This document shows, piece by piece, positions 42,201 to 57,200 of a stretch of 64,000 bases of DNA. The notes beneath the pieces were generated by a model. The model saw nothing but the letters and a program-made list of their open reading frames with translations, was not told the origin of the DNA and made no database searches. The stretch's first letter is position 1, and every line of letters begins with the position of its first letter. Made by a program: the position numbers and the translations under genes. This DNA is from Gibbula magus (taxonomy: Eukaryota; Mollusca; Gastropoda; Trochida; Trochidae), in the NCBI GenBank assembly GCA_936450465.1, contig OW388299.1:36839548-36903547 (forward strand). The letters are read 5' to 3'.

Positions 42201-45200
42201 GAAACATCTGAAGCTATGTGATCCACTTCATCAAACTGTATTGATATGTTAATCAATAGCCACAGATTTATAATTTGCTTATTTGAAACTTCTTTGACGG
42301 GAAGCGGGGGTATGTGAGCTTTGCTGGCTTTGCTCGCTTCTACACTTGTTATTATTCGTAACGGCCCTTAACAAAAACTCACTCATATGCTCATTGTCAC
42401 TACAATTTAAAACTTTCATGACATAACATAATATAATAATAACAAGGTTGTAACTCTCTCGTGTGCTCATTATCGCTATAAGACTTAAACAAATTTGACA
42501 AATATTTCATAAAGACACTGATGTGATGCTCAGCTTTGTACTGAAAACTTGGAAGGTGTGTTTGTTTTACACACATGTTGAAGATGTGTCCTTATTTGCA
42601 GGCGGCGAGCCCTAGCGCTGGTAAACTTGAACAATCCACGAGAAGAGGTGGTGCGTATAGCTCGACACACGTCCCAGGCCAAGTGGGACATTTCATGTAT
42701 ACAGTTCAACCCTCACGCCTGCAAAGCCGCCACCTTCGTCACCGCAGTAAGTAGATAGATGTTATGTGATATAATCTTGACAGAGACTCACTGCAATAGA
42801 AGATATAAAATTTTTCTTTTGATTGATACATCTTACTGGCAACTTCAAAATGTTGTACACAACTAAAATCAATTACCGGGGTATATATTTTTCTCGTGGT
42901 AACCCTCAAGATGCGTATTTCTTTTTTACCCATTTTTGCCCCCTAGGAGGAATATTCGGGCCCTCAAGCTTGCAGCCGTATTTTGGCTTAATGTGCTAGC
43001 CTCTTTAACAATATAGGTGCTACAATTAGTGGAAATACGTAAAGTGGCCAATTTACAGGAATCGCAACTCATGAATTAAACGAGTTGTGATTACTGTACT
43101 TAGGGTACATAGAATTGTTCATCTAAAATTTTGCACAGTCAGGCTATTTTCATCCTTTTCGTTTGCACTAAGTGCATTTTTCTTTCAACCCTGCATCTCA
43201 AAACCATATGCCATTGGCAAAATTGATTTCGATCCCTGAAGATATGTTCATTGTCTAACTGTTGTGTGTTACAGAGCAACCAGAGGCTGGAGGTGTTGAA
43301 TCTAGCCAATGGGAACACAGAACATCGCTGTAATCTCAAGTCTCACACAAGAACCATCAGGTACTGCACTGGCACTGTGTTTTGTGTTGGGTAATTGCTA
43401 AAATATCTGAGTGAATGGAGTATTGTAAAGATTTTACGTTAGATAATTCCACTAGTGTCTGTCCCTAAATATTCATTTGAGATTATAAACCTATGTACCG
43501 GGTATATAAGATATAAACAGGGAAGACACATCTTTGATTGTCATTTGTGCTAAAAATATATGGACACGACGGATAGTTTAAGTTGGTGGATGTATCTTAC
43601 TTTATTTTTATCTTGTATAGATAATTTATAGCCTGTTATACTGATATGAATATTTCGGGTCTGGTCATATGTGCCTGTGTCATGATATTTGAAGAAAATG
43701 TTTTTTTGCAGTACAAGTTGATGAAATATTTTCCTCTCTTCTAATGACTATTGAAAACATGACCAAGGGACTGAAATTACTGACATACCTTGAGTAGAGA
43801 ATTTATTTTATGTTATATTTTTTTGTTTTATGTGTATTGATCGTGTATCCTACCCAGATTGCTAACTGAGTGTATCATTTCAGTGACGTGGACTGGTCCC
43901 CGTTTGATGTGAACCAACTCGCCTCCTGTTCCGTGGACTCCTACACCTACCTCTGGGACATAAGGTGGGTGTCTCTCTCAGTCAGTCTCTCTCTTTTGTC
44001 TCTCTGTACTGGGGGCGGGATAACGCAGTGGTTAGAGCGTTCAGCTTCGGATCAAGAGGTCCGTGGTTCGAATCCCGCCAGGGGCACAGCAACTTTGTCT
44101 GCAGTAGAGAACTGTTCTTCACGCAGTAAGGTTTGGGTGCAATGCTACACTGAATTTCATTGCAGTACCACCCATGGTTCGCTAGTTCCAGCCGTTGCTC
44201 TCAGGTTTCACCGCAATGCATAGCCACATGGCGTTTCGGGCTTTCTCCCTGCAATAATACTAGCAGCCGCGATATAAGTCAAATACTCTTGAAAGCCCTA
44301 ACTCACCTCACCTCTTTCTGTACTTGTATGTTTCTCTTTTTATCTCTGTCAAAGTTTGTGTCTATCTCTGTTTCTCCCCTCTCTGTCTTTTCTCGTCTTT
44401 TAGATCAATGCAATGTTTCTCTCTGTCTGTATTTCGTGTCTGTTTCTTTGTCTCTGTTTGTCTCTTAGTTTCTCTCTGTCACTATCTGGTTTTGTTTCTC
44501 TACATCTCGTTGTCTCTATTTCTCTGCCACAGGTTCGGCAGATTTGTCTGCTTTAGGGAACGTTCTACATGCAGTAAGGTTTGGGTGCAATGCTGTACTG
44601 AATTTCAGTGCAGTACCACCTGGGTTTGTTAGTTCCAGCCAATGCTCTGCAAGTTTCACTGCAGTAGTAATAGCAGTCGTGATAAAGTGAAATACTCTTG
44701 AAAATGGCGTGAAACTCCAAATCACCTTATCTCACCTATAACAGTGTTTATATTTAGAGGAAAACATTATCATCCGCTAACCTGTCTAACACCTTATTTT
44801 GCAGGGATCCAAAGAAACCAGCTCAAACGTTTCAAAGTGTTGGTAAGTAACATCTTTAAACATTTATCTTAAGTAAATCTTATCTAAGTAAGTGATAGTT
44901 CACATGTATCTCCCACTGAGAGTGTCTCATCAGTTGTTGAGTTCAGAATTAACAGTTATAAATGGTATTGAACCAATATAACAGAATAAAGATGCATGTT
45001 CTATTTACGCTGTTTCCAGCCGGAGCCTACCAAGTGAAATGGAACAAGGTGGTCAACAACATGTTTGCAACCACACACGAGGGTGACATTCGCGTCTGGG
45101 ACTCACGAGTAAGCTTTTAAGTATAGTATGTAAGCTATTTATAAAACCTGTAAATTTGTTAAAACCTGACATCAGGCCTCAGTGTAAAGTTTAGACAATG

Positions 45201-48200
45201 AAATTCAATCACTGTTGTTCTATATTCATTTGTCAATGTTTAATTGGAAGATGATTTTCTTTAATTAAGTCAAGTTACTTTTCACATTGTATTTTTTGAA
45301 TGATGACCAATTTAAAGTACCAAAGTATGATAAATGATTTTGAATTCAACTTGCAGAAAGGGAACACCCCGATCCAGTATATCGCCGCCCATCTGTCCAA
45401 GATCCACGGCCTGGACTGGAACCCCACCAACCAGTACAAACTGGTTACAGCCAGTCAGGACTGCTTCGTCAGGGTATGTTGTCCTATTGATTATACTCCT
45501 TCTTAAATGTTTAACAAATCTTTTAAGATAAGATGAATAAATTAGAAATAATTTTTCTGAAGGTATTTCTTTGGTGGTAGATATTATCAAGTATTATTTT
45601 AAGTGTTAATTTCTGAAATGTTATTTTTGCTGGACATGCCATCATTTAGCACAATTTGGGTTTAATCTAAAAATTCATGATCGAACTTACGGAATGTCAT
45701 ATACGGTCATTTTATATGACCCATGGCCAGAAGGCACACAGCCAATGACAATATATTTCAGTGTCAACACATTTTCAAAAGACTGAGTCAGCAATGTTTC
45801 CATTAGTTATTATATTGTCTGCTTGCCTGACTGACACTTCATTATATGCATTGTATCAACAGTCAGATAACATTTTCCATTTTTGTGTTTCTACATCATA
45901 TATTTGATTCTGTAAATTCTTATGTTTACTTTTATGTTAACTTCACAGAAAATATTAGGTTTAAAAGTTTAATTTTTCTACTCAACACTTATTTATTTAG
46001 TACGTTATTGATCGCTAACCACAGATTTACAATCAAAGCTGGCAAATGAACTAAAAGCTAATAGAATGACAGAACATAAATGAAATACGGAAAAGTTTAA
46101 TTTCCTACTCGTACAACAATGTGTTTCTGTATAGTTCTGGGACATCACGATTGTACGGCGGAGCGAGTACACGCTGAACACAGGTTCCCCTGTCTGGAGG
46201 GCTCGACTCACGGTGAGGACACTTCCAGAATAGTCTATACATGTATTCTATTATGGTTTCCAAATTCATACTTACCATTTCCATTTCAACAGATTTGTTT
46301 TTCTGCTATTTATGTCATGTTTTTTTAAGTTCTAAATTCTAAGCTCTTGTAATTAAAAGAACAGAAATGTTGATGAAAATGTCTTTAAACATGGCCCTCT
46401 TTTTTCCCCTACACATTGTCAACTGCTCTCTTGTGATGTTGTCAGATTCCTCGCAGGTTTTAAATATATTTATTTGTGCCATACATTGATGTTATATTTA
46501 TGATAGAATAATAACAAATCCTGAAGCAAGTTATTTTACACTAAGGCTGTCTTATGTGTATGTCATCACCCCATTGGCATTGCCTAAAATTTTACTTCCA
46601 AATCTAGTTCAATATAGTTTTATTAATCTATAAATGAAGTACTGACTCAAAGATTCAAAGACAGAATAACAAAAATAGAAACAAATTTTGTAAAAAAAAA
46701 TTTTATTTTTGATAACCAACATCCTTAAACCTTTTTTTCAAATTTTAAATATCTTTTCCCAATGTCTACAACACTGCTAAGAGAAGAGCAACACAAAAAG
46801 CAATATGGATAGCATTAAGTATATGAGGGAATTAACCCTAAATTGTTGATGTTGAGATAGCACATTACCAGTATGTGTATGATCACGTCCCTCCTCTTCC
46901 CCCAGCCCTTCGGTAACGGCCTGATGACGGTAGTGGTGCCCCAGCTGCGGCGAGGAGAGAACAAGCTGTACCTGTGGAACACTCGTAACCTCACACAACC
47001 CATCCACACCTTCGTCGGACACAAGGACGTCGTGCTGGAGTTCCACTGGAAGAAACAGCCTGAGGGTGAGGGCTTTGTACTAGATTTATACACAGACACT
47101 GAGTCTTGAAGGATAGATGTAATGCCATATGGTTACATTTGGATTCATTAAAATGGGATGTCAATTTCACAATTGCTCGATTTTACATTTCTGATTCCCA
47201 TAAATTACTTTTTTTTAAAAACACGCCTAATTAAGCCCCGGCGACCAGAATGAAAATCTGCGAGGGTGTGGACCCTGGAGGGATGACTTCTGCGACGTCA
47301 CTGGAGTAATCTCATTTTCGGCGATAGTCATACTTCAGCATAATTTAGCATTGGTTGTTAATGTCACTATCAAATCTTCAACGAAACAACTAAAATTTTC
47401 CATATATCGAATGTTTAGATATCCAACTAGGGAATTCTGCAGATGACAATTACATAATTATTGCATAAACATGTGTTTTTGGAGATTTAGCACACTTCAT
47501 AAATTCATCTAGCGGCAGTGATAATCATCATTAATTAATTGATGAGGCGCCACGGAGTGAGTCGCAGATGACCGCTCGTTTGTGGTTAATCACAGTCACG
47601 CCTCAATGATTATCTTCAAACGGATCCTGGCGCTGATCGCGGCATTGTTAAAATGGGTAAATTAAAATCGTCTTAATTATCAATTGCAAGTGTATATTGT
47701 CTCCATTTTATGCTCAATTGATTCCGTTATATAATGTACGTAAAGGTATAATAATCTGTCATTCATGAGAAAAATGCATTTCACGTGAACTTTAAAAACC
47801 TAGTTGTTTAGTGATCAAACAGCCTGAGGGTGAGGGCTTGTATCTAGATTTTACACAGACACTGAGTTTCAAAACCTACAGTAGTAGTTCAGGGATCAAT
47901 CAGCTTCATTGTGAGGGCTTTGTATTTAGATTTATAATTGCACAGATGCACAGAGTTTCCAAACCTTTTCGTTTCACGGATCCCTATGGACTGAATGATC
48001 AGAAAGAAAATAATCCCTGTGCTTGACTCATTAATGACAAAATCTTGTTACAATTTTTCCGAAAATCGCATTGCATAGTTATATGAAAGATTTTCTCCCA
48101 CTGATGATTTATTCCAAGGTAATCCCTGGGATATTTTTTCAAATTGTAATGAGATTATCCATAAATTTATGCTTCTGAATATTGCATTCAAATAGTTCTG

Positions 48201-51200
48201 AATAAATTCATCCAAGATTTCTATGAAAAATCAGTGTGCTGTTTATTCCATGGAAATTGTAAATGAGATAGTTGGAATCTATTAAAAATGGTTTAAATGG
48301 TTAAATATCCCTAAGTATTCCTAAATCCCTTCCTAAAGTGATCACTCAAATAATCACTGCATTTCCATTTGAAAACAAAATAATGTCTATTAAAATTATG
48401 GATATAAACAAAATTAAATAAAACATGTACCAATCTATACTTTCTCCCTGGCGCAGGCGTTCACGACCAGCAGCTTGTGACATGGTCTCGAGACCAGAGT
48501 CTACGAATATGGAGGATAGACTCCAGTTTACAGGAGGTGAGTTGTCTCCCTTTAGTCAATCTCTTCTGTCACAACTACTCCATTTTGCTAAACTATTTAA
48601 CCATTTGTTTTGATTTCTTAAGAAAATCATGAAAATCAATGTTGTTCCTTATTAACCAAATGAAGGGTAATTTTGGCTTATTCCATATGAGCCGCTTTGA
48701 AATTATGCAAATTCGAAAAAACAATTAAGGTCACTGCTGTAGTGAAGTGTACAGTAGACAGATGCTGTGTTTGATCTGTGGACTTGAGTGACAGTTTGCA
48801 AATCAAACAGCTAGAATGGCCAACTCAACTCTAGAGTAGAGTCAAGAACATACACCCCTATTTTAGTTACAACACAAACAACTCGAGTTATAACGTCACA
48901 ATGCATTATGGGTAGTGCGGATTCCTCTTCAAACAAGTCGTACATGAGACATTGCGAATTAAATATTAAATTTTATATTGATTTGATAGCCGAGGGGATT
49001 TTTGATACCCGGATCATGCTTGATTTGTTTGATTAGAAACATCAGAGCACATGCGTCCACTACACTCGTGTGTTGTTAAACCAAAAGCTGTCCTAATTCC
49101 GCAAGTTGTTGATGAAGCACTCATAAAAGAACTTCAAGATGATGAGAATTGCACATGTTCTAATTTGAGTGGTCTCATTTTGTCCCTTTTAAAATTGCAA
49201 AGACTTTTAGACTACAGAACTCTTGTTTGTTCAAGCTGGTCAAAGTCACTTCTTGGAAATGAAATAAATTCAGTTTGGTTTATGAGTATTTAACATAAGG
49301 AATGGTGCAGGGTTGAGACAGATCGATATTTTGACAGCTGCACTTCTGAAATAAAACGCTTTATATCCCGTTTAGGTGGAACTATTTTGAAATGTGAATC
49401 GGAGTCTGATGAAGGCCTCTCAAAGGTGGAGAGGAGATGCTTCTGATATCAGACGACAGCCATATGTAAACCAATTTAAACCAATTAAGACGATTAGTCC
49501 TTACTTATCACTCGCATGTGACATGAGTTCAAATCCTCATTTGCAGATAAATACATAGAGATGTGAAAAAACGTTTGTGTGGATACAGAAAGGCAGGGTC
49601 TGGCTAAATGAATACAATTTGTTAACAAAATATTTGTTTCACAAGAAAATCCGAATATATGGGGTCTGGGTAAGTCTGACTGTACTAGAAAACTGTACGT
49701 CAAATGTTGAGAGATATGTCCAGTATTGTGTTCATAAAATAAGAATCCACGCTTTATATTTCAAATATCTAAAATATCTTTAAAAAATGGGGGCGCTTAT
49801 TGGAAACTTTTACGTGAGACACAATACCTATGGTTATTAACTGCTTTTCACTCAAAGTTTAATTTGCACATAAATTATGGTCTTCAGTCATAGGAGGAAG
49901 TAATATAGCTTTTATATTCTGGTTACTACAACAACCTAATTAGAACCAAAAATTACACAAAGAACAATTAACAACAATGTTAAGAGGACATGCTTACTTT
50001 TATGTACATTGTTGCTTCGTGAAGGAACAGACATCACTTCAACACACATGGTTTACAATTTACCATAGGCACCAAGTTAGAGGAGGGAATGCTTGAGTTA
50101 GTTTTAGGGGGTGCTTTTTAGGTTTATACGGTATTACAGTAATAGGATCCCGTTTAATATTCACAGCAGGATAAGTTAAAGGATCATTGCATAAATAGAG
50201 TTATGGGGTGCTTTTTAGGTTTATACGGTATTACAGTAATAGGATACTGTAAATATTCACAGCAGGATAAGTTAAAGGATCATTGCATGAGTTAGAGTTA
50301 TGGGGTGCTTTTTAGGTTTATACGGTATTACAGTTATAGGATACTGTAAATATTCACAGCAGGATAAGTTAAAGGATCATTGCATGAGTTAGAGTTATGG
50401 GGTGCTTTTTAGGTTTATACGGTATTACAGTTATAGGATACTAAAATATTCACAGCAGGATAAGTTAAAGGATCATTGCATGAGTTAGAGTTATGGGGTG
50501 CTTTTTAGGTTCATACGGTATTACAGTAATCGGATACTGTAAATATTCACAGCAGGATAAGTTAAAGGATCATTGCATGAGTTAGAGTTATGGGGTGCTT
50601 TTTAGGTTCATACGGTATTACAGTAATCGGATACTGAAATATTCAAAGCAGGAGAAGTTAAAGGATCATTGCATGAGTTAGAGTTATGGGGTGCTTTTTA
50701 GGTTTATACGGTATTACAACCAATAATGCATATATTCAAAACACCGTAAGTGTGTGTCACAACACACAGTTGCAACACATCTCCACACACTTTTGTTCAT
50801 TCACTATGGGAAGATATAATTTATGAATAACATTTGTTACGTACGAGTGATTCTTTTCACTGTGACAAATTACACAGAAGTCAAGCTTGGCTTAGCATAC
50901 TCCTCTATTCATAAAGATTTATTTTTTTTCAATAACAAGATTTTTTTAGACAATATATGAATAGTGTTATCAGTTTGGTCTATTTATGGCTCAAGTCAAT
51001 ATAAGATTATGTATAAGATTAATTATCTTCTAAGAATTATGTCTTCAAAGAAAATCCTTCTTCACAATGCATGAACAAGCATAGCTGTATTATTTACTAG
51101 TCAAACAGGTTCTTTGAATTCTTTAGATAATTTGCATTCCAAATTCTCACCATGTTAACATTTTTCAGCCCCCAAAATGTCATTTTGACATGATGATAAA

Positions 51201-54200
51201 CCCTTATATATATATATATCTATCGGTAATTGAATATAAAAACTAACAACGTTAAATTTTTTACTTTTTAAAATGATATTTATTGCTAAAGTCCAAATAA
51301 TCATAATTATTCTGTAAAGTTTGTATATGTATCATCAAACAAGCTGTTTATTTGTCACTTTCCTTAGTTAAAAATTTCTGAAAAAAAGAGTAGTTTTGTC
51401 TCCATGGAAACAAGTTGGACTGAACCGGAGAAGGGGAAGTTGTCATTATCTGCATCAACACCCAAAACTATTCATTAAACGTCCTGTCAACAAGCTGTGT
51501 AGCTGTACCTTGTGCTGTTATCCGAAAAAAGCACTTATTCAGTGAAGGATACAGAAATTTTCAAAGGAGGACTTCACTTATTGGAAATGAGGAGGATTCA
51601 CCTTGGGATCCCTTCAAATCAACATGCAAAAAACATTTTCAAATCCCCTGAACCCAAACTCGTTCAACCACCCGTTCTGCCACTTATTTGTTGCCAAGAC
51701 AACAAGGTAGACTTTGATTGGTTAGAGCTTTATTCAAGAACCAGAGTTCAAAGCTATTCAATATATTTTTATATCCCAATTATGATGTAGTCGGTATATA
51801 GCCGTTGGCATGTCTGTCCGTTATGTTTTTGTTCCTCTCGTAACGCAGGTGGAAAAACAAATAATTACTTGAGATCACTGTTTTTTTATCTTCAATTTTA
51901 GATAATAAATCATGAAAACGCTGATGACCTACAGAGTCATTGGCTCCATCTCCATGTAGCTTAAATTCATCCATGAACAAATAATGAGAAAAATGACGAG
52001 ATTTATATAAAAAGCAAACATTTGTCATTTCAAATTTCATATTGACAAGATGCTGACAGTAATAGATATGAGCTTAGTTGATATTTCTTCATGACCCTGG
52101 GGCCTGGTCAAGACTTGCATTGTCCAGGCAAACTCTCACTTTCAGGTCTTCCGACCAGCTCACCATGCCCACATCTTGAATTGTTGAGCTCTAACAATAC
52201 TCTCAATCCAGGTGATATTGATGTTGGTCATGCATGAAACACACATGTGTATATCTCTGCGTGACAGCCCCACAGTCTCCAATAAGCAGCTTTGTATAGC
52301 TATATTCTAGTGTCTGTCCCAGTATATAATATTGACGAAATGCATGTTATTGAAGCACTAACCAGGTGACATTGTCCTACAATAAAGGCTTAAAGTTCTG
52401 CCTATTGTCGCTCGTAACAAGGAAGTAAAGTCTGTATCGCCTGTGGATCAATCTAGTTTCAATTATTTATGTCAACCCGTTAATGGTTTAGAAATTAGAT
52501 GGCAACACTCATTGTCACATTGTGTTGTTGGTTAATGAAGGTTGTTGCATTGACAGCTGTGTGCTCTATTAAATTCATGGTGGTGCACATGTTCTTTGTA
52601 CAATATTATGAATCTCTCGTTTATGAATACAAATTGTTGATTTTTCAAAGCGTTTGTTGTCACATTGTTTTCGGTGGAACAATTTAATGTTTACCTTGAA
52701 AATTATAACAAAACATGAATATCTTTTATGTATGATCTGTAGTAATTTATACGCAGATGCATCTGAATTGAACTGAAATGAATAATATTAAAGTGGACAT
52801 ATTAAACCTTTATCTTATAACTTTTATAAAATATCCCGAGAACTTGCAGAATATGGAAAATATGGTCTAATTCATGATGCTGGTGGCTTTCCCCCAGCCT
52901 ATACATGGAGGTTTCACTGCAGTGTATAGCAATGTTGATGTTGTTGGCTTTCCCCCAGCCTATACATGGAGGTTTCACTACAGTGTATAGCAACGTTGAT
53001 GTTGCTGGCTTTCCCCCAGCCTATACATGGAGGTTTCACTGCAGTGTATAGCAACGTTGATGTTGCTGGCTTTCCCCCACCGTAAACATGGAGGTTTCAC
53101 CACAATGCATAGCAGCATTGGTGTTACTGGCTTTCCCCCTGTAATAGTACAAGGCACTAATGTTAGTGAACTACACCTGAAACGTCAAACCATCTCACCT
53201 CGCACAATATACGATTATTGACACCATCAATTCTAATTACAATCACATCCAATCCGAGCCATCGCCAGAAGCCAGAAAGAGGCTGTGTTTGTTTATGTTT
53301 AGAAGCTCCAGCTCCGGGTGACCTAGTTTCATCGCACGCTTCACTTGACACAGTCTAGCGAGGAGAGAAGGAAGCTGTATATCCAAATACTCGCAGATTG
53401 GGGGAGCTGTGGTTCAAAGAACCCATTTCTCAGAACTCTTTTGTCAGTAGATCAGGCTTGGCTGGTGTACATTTATAGCTGTTTTCCTACTCTGGACGCA
53501 GGAGTGTTGTATTTTGGATTTGGATTCGTATGGTCATACCTTCTGCTATTCAATCAAGGTATTTTAAAAATATATTCAGTAAGAGACACTTTGTATTCTG
53601 TATTATTTCTTAAATTTTAAATTTATTTTGTCATTCATATTTTATTCATTTTTGTATTAATAACCTGCAAATCCAATAATTTCTGAGATGGATATCTTTC
53701 TAGCTAGTGGATTTGGATTTGTTCCTTTAATGAGTTCCTGTAAATTGGCCATGTAGAATGATTTGCTAATGAATTGAGCAGTGAAAATGTAACACTTTGT
53801 TTTGAGTGCAGCAGCTGTATGTATAAGGACCCTTGGTGTATATTTGTAGTATCTTCAGTTTTGTATATGTTTCTCTATTGGATTAATGTATCACTGTTGA
53901 CTGGTATTCTGTCCCGTTTCTAGCATTGAGGACTTTTATGTACTTGATTCTATTCATGATCGTTGTGAAGTTCAAATCAGACACATAATTCACTTCAAAT
54001 CACAAACATTGTTTGAAGTTTCATTTATCCAAAAATGAAGATATGATGGTAAGATAATTAAAGATCGTAATCAATGTTGAAATGCAATCAGAAATCAAGA
54101 ATCTCCATGATAGTAATAAGTTAATTTTAAAATTATTTCATTTGCATTCATGTTGTCAAAGATTTTGCATGTAGGCTTGATAGAATCCCTGGGTGACACA

Positions 54201-57200
54201 GCCCCCCGCCTCCCCACCCCCCTTCAAAATTCCACCTGGGGGGTGCAATGACATTCATATTAACATTTCCCAGCCAGTTGAGGTGACTCCATCAGACATA
54301 GCTCTATGATACAAGTTATTTTCAGATTTTGAAATCAACATTTAGATAAGAAATGCACTTTTAGGTTAGATCTGAAAGTTTTAATGTATAACACTTTAAA
54401 CAAATTTAGCAACATATAAAGATTGAAGATCTTAATTGAGCATGAGAAGTTTTCTTGAGAGTTGAGAAATGTTTATTTTGAAACTCTATCAGACATGCTG
54501 TGATCCTGATGTTGGCAAGTGCTGGATTTGTGTAGGAGGTTTCGCAGAATGGCAATGGCAGAGACTTTAATTACCTTGTTCCCTGCCCTCTTCTAGACTT
54601 GATCTTTGTCTGCATTTGCTAATAAGGATAGTACATTTCATCAGCATTGAAATAAGATAATTAAGCAACATGTTTCAAATGAACTAATCATGATCAATGA
54701 AAACCTTTGAATCAAACACATAAAAATTAAACACTGCAGTTTTTTTTAATTTTTAAGTCCGTATTTAACCCTTCTTAGAAGATCTATTTGCGGAAACTGT
54801 AATGTGCCTCGCGTACATAATGTGTTTAAAATGCCAAATGGAATGTTGTAATTTCAATTAATTAGAATAAACTAGTAATTAAATAAGTGAACACATAAGT
54901 TTGATGACGTTTAATTGCGAATAAGAAAATGGAAATTCTTTAATTCTTGACAACAGAGTCTATTTCACAAACGTTGTGTTGTCAGAATGAATAAATTGTA
55001 TATCCAAAAATTTTGTTTTCGTTATTTAAATGGGGGAGGAAAAGTACTTGCAGGAGGACTCCGAAAATTGCAAATATGAAATGTTTACCGGTAATTAGCT
55101 TATCTACACCTTCTTAGAAACTGTCATTCTTATTACCAAATCTGTAGCAGTTACTGAAAATTTGTCCAATTTTGATATTGCGGTTCAAACTCTGTCGAGA
55201 CTCAGGATTTGGGAAAAATTGGCCCATTAAAATATTACTATTGCTACAAAGGTTAATGGCCCATTTAAATTTCAAAAATAAATAAAAGCCCTAAAAATTG
55301 CCCATTGTCAAAGGTGTCTTTCCCAATCCCTGGAGACTTTGCAGCTAGGTCTGCTGTGGAGATGTTTCTATATGCAGAAGGTTTGAGTGCAGTGCTGCAT
55401 TGCAATCCCGTGCAGAATCACGGTTCACTGACTCCAGCCAATGCATAGACATAATGGTACTGCAGGCTTTCTCCCTGTGATAATACTAGCTATAATGATG
55501 TAAGTAAAATATTCTGAAAGCAAGGCTAAACTTCAATCGCCTCAACTCACCTAGTCTGTAAAGTGTTTTCAACGAAAACCTGAAGTAAAGTAAAACTTGT
55601 ATTGTATTGAAGGCAATGGATTCATGGCTAGAGTGTCTGTCTACAAATATCTCTTCTTTTCAAATTTTGTATAAGGGACCATTAATTTTATACAGTCATA
55701 GTGTTATTCCGTTTATTGTGCGGATTTCCCAATGATGACAGAGTGGCATCATTCAGATTCTTAAACAGCACACATCAGAGGTATAGAAACAGCAAAAATG
55801 CTTTGTACAGACCGTAATGCAAGGTTGTCCAAAAGTCCGGGGTTTGGCAACCGGGCTAAGGCTGCCAAATTAGTTTGCAGGTATTTTAACACTGAATCAA
55901 AGTGAAGTTTGTCGGATGCCAACAAATCGAGAGTGTATATCTATGGATCTGAGTGGGTGTCTATAGTTAATGGCAACACCAGATATATTTATAGGCACCT
56001 GATGTCTCTACTTAACACTTAGTGGTTCCTCATCTGTACTAGACTTACTTATTACTTCTTTAAAGGGGCTGTATCACATTCTTTTCAAATTTCTCATTTA
56101 TGATTTTAATATACTTTATGTCATTTATATTTACTTTAGAGGGTAAAACATCTTATTACACAAACAAATTATCAGTAGTTGTAATAACGGTGTTGTGTAT
56201 AAAGCAAAATTGCATTGCATACATTTTAATGTGAACCCCTTTTATTATTTTTATTACGAAAACGATTCCCATGGCTTTACTGAACCATGTACACTCATCT
56301 TTTAATTTGATTTTCCGAAGAGAGAAGGGTGTTTTACTATTGGTGAAATTATTTGAAAATACATTTCATAGACTTATTTGAGCAAAAAGAGAAGCGGGAT
56401 AGTGGTTAGCGCATTGGGTTTCGGATCAAGAGGTCCGAGGTTCTAATCATGCCAGGGGCACGGCAACTTTGTCTGCAGTAGAGAACTGTTCTACACCAAG
56501 TAAGGTTTTGGTGCAATGTTCCACTGAATTTCAGCGTAGTATCACCAATCGTTCGCTAGTTCCAGCGGATGCTCGCAGGTTTCACCCATGCATAGCCACA
56601 TGGCATTGCAGGCTTTCTCCCTGCCATTATACTAGCAGCCACGATATGAGTGAAATACTCTTGAAAGCTGTGTTAAACCCCAACTCACCTCACAATAAAT
56701 GTGACAGTTTGGTGCAGATACTAACACTGTTAGTAGACTTACTTAGGCTGAGCATCATTAGTACTTCTAATTACACATATTGTGAAACATAACCAGCATT
56801 ATATTTATCATACGTGCACATGTGAATCAATGCTATGTAAGCTTAATAATGATAGGTAAGTTTGTCAAGCTCTGGTGACATGTCATTTTATCAAATATGG
56901 TGACTGAATTACAAATTATTGGATAAACATCCCTTGATCTTGGTTTGTGTTGCTAGAATCCCAGATGAAAAGGGGTGGTATACAGAGAGATGAAAAAAAC
57001 AACAATTACTAAAGATAACTTTCATAAGCATTATGTCATCTTATAGCTAAATCACCTCCCCTGTGCATTAATATCGAATCACACAGTTGAGTTCCTAGTC
57101 TTGTTGTTGATTGGCTGAAGTGAAAGGGCGTAACATGCTCTGTGGCAAGAAATTTTGTAATCTTATTATATCAAAGTATGAAAATTAGTTAAGTTCTGTT

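Noticed and set aside
44011..44090. Functional tRNA gene (A and B boxes present)
   Set aside because: The tRNA-like head continues into a shared SINE body and tail seen in several other copies, and a complete cloverleaf is not preserved.
47811..48026. An extra coding exon of WDR59 after exon 10
   Set aside because: It repeats only the end of exon 10 and its donor. Exons 10 and 11 already join in phase and match the family without it.
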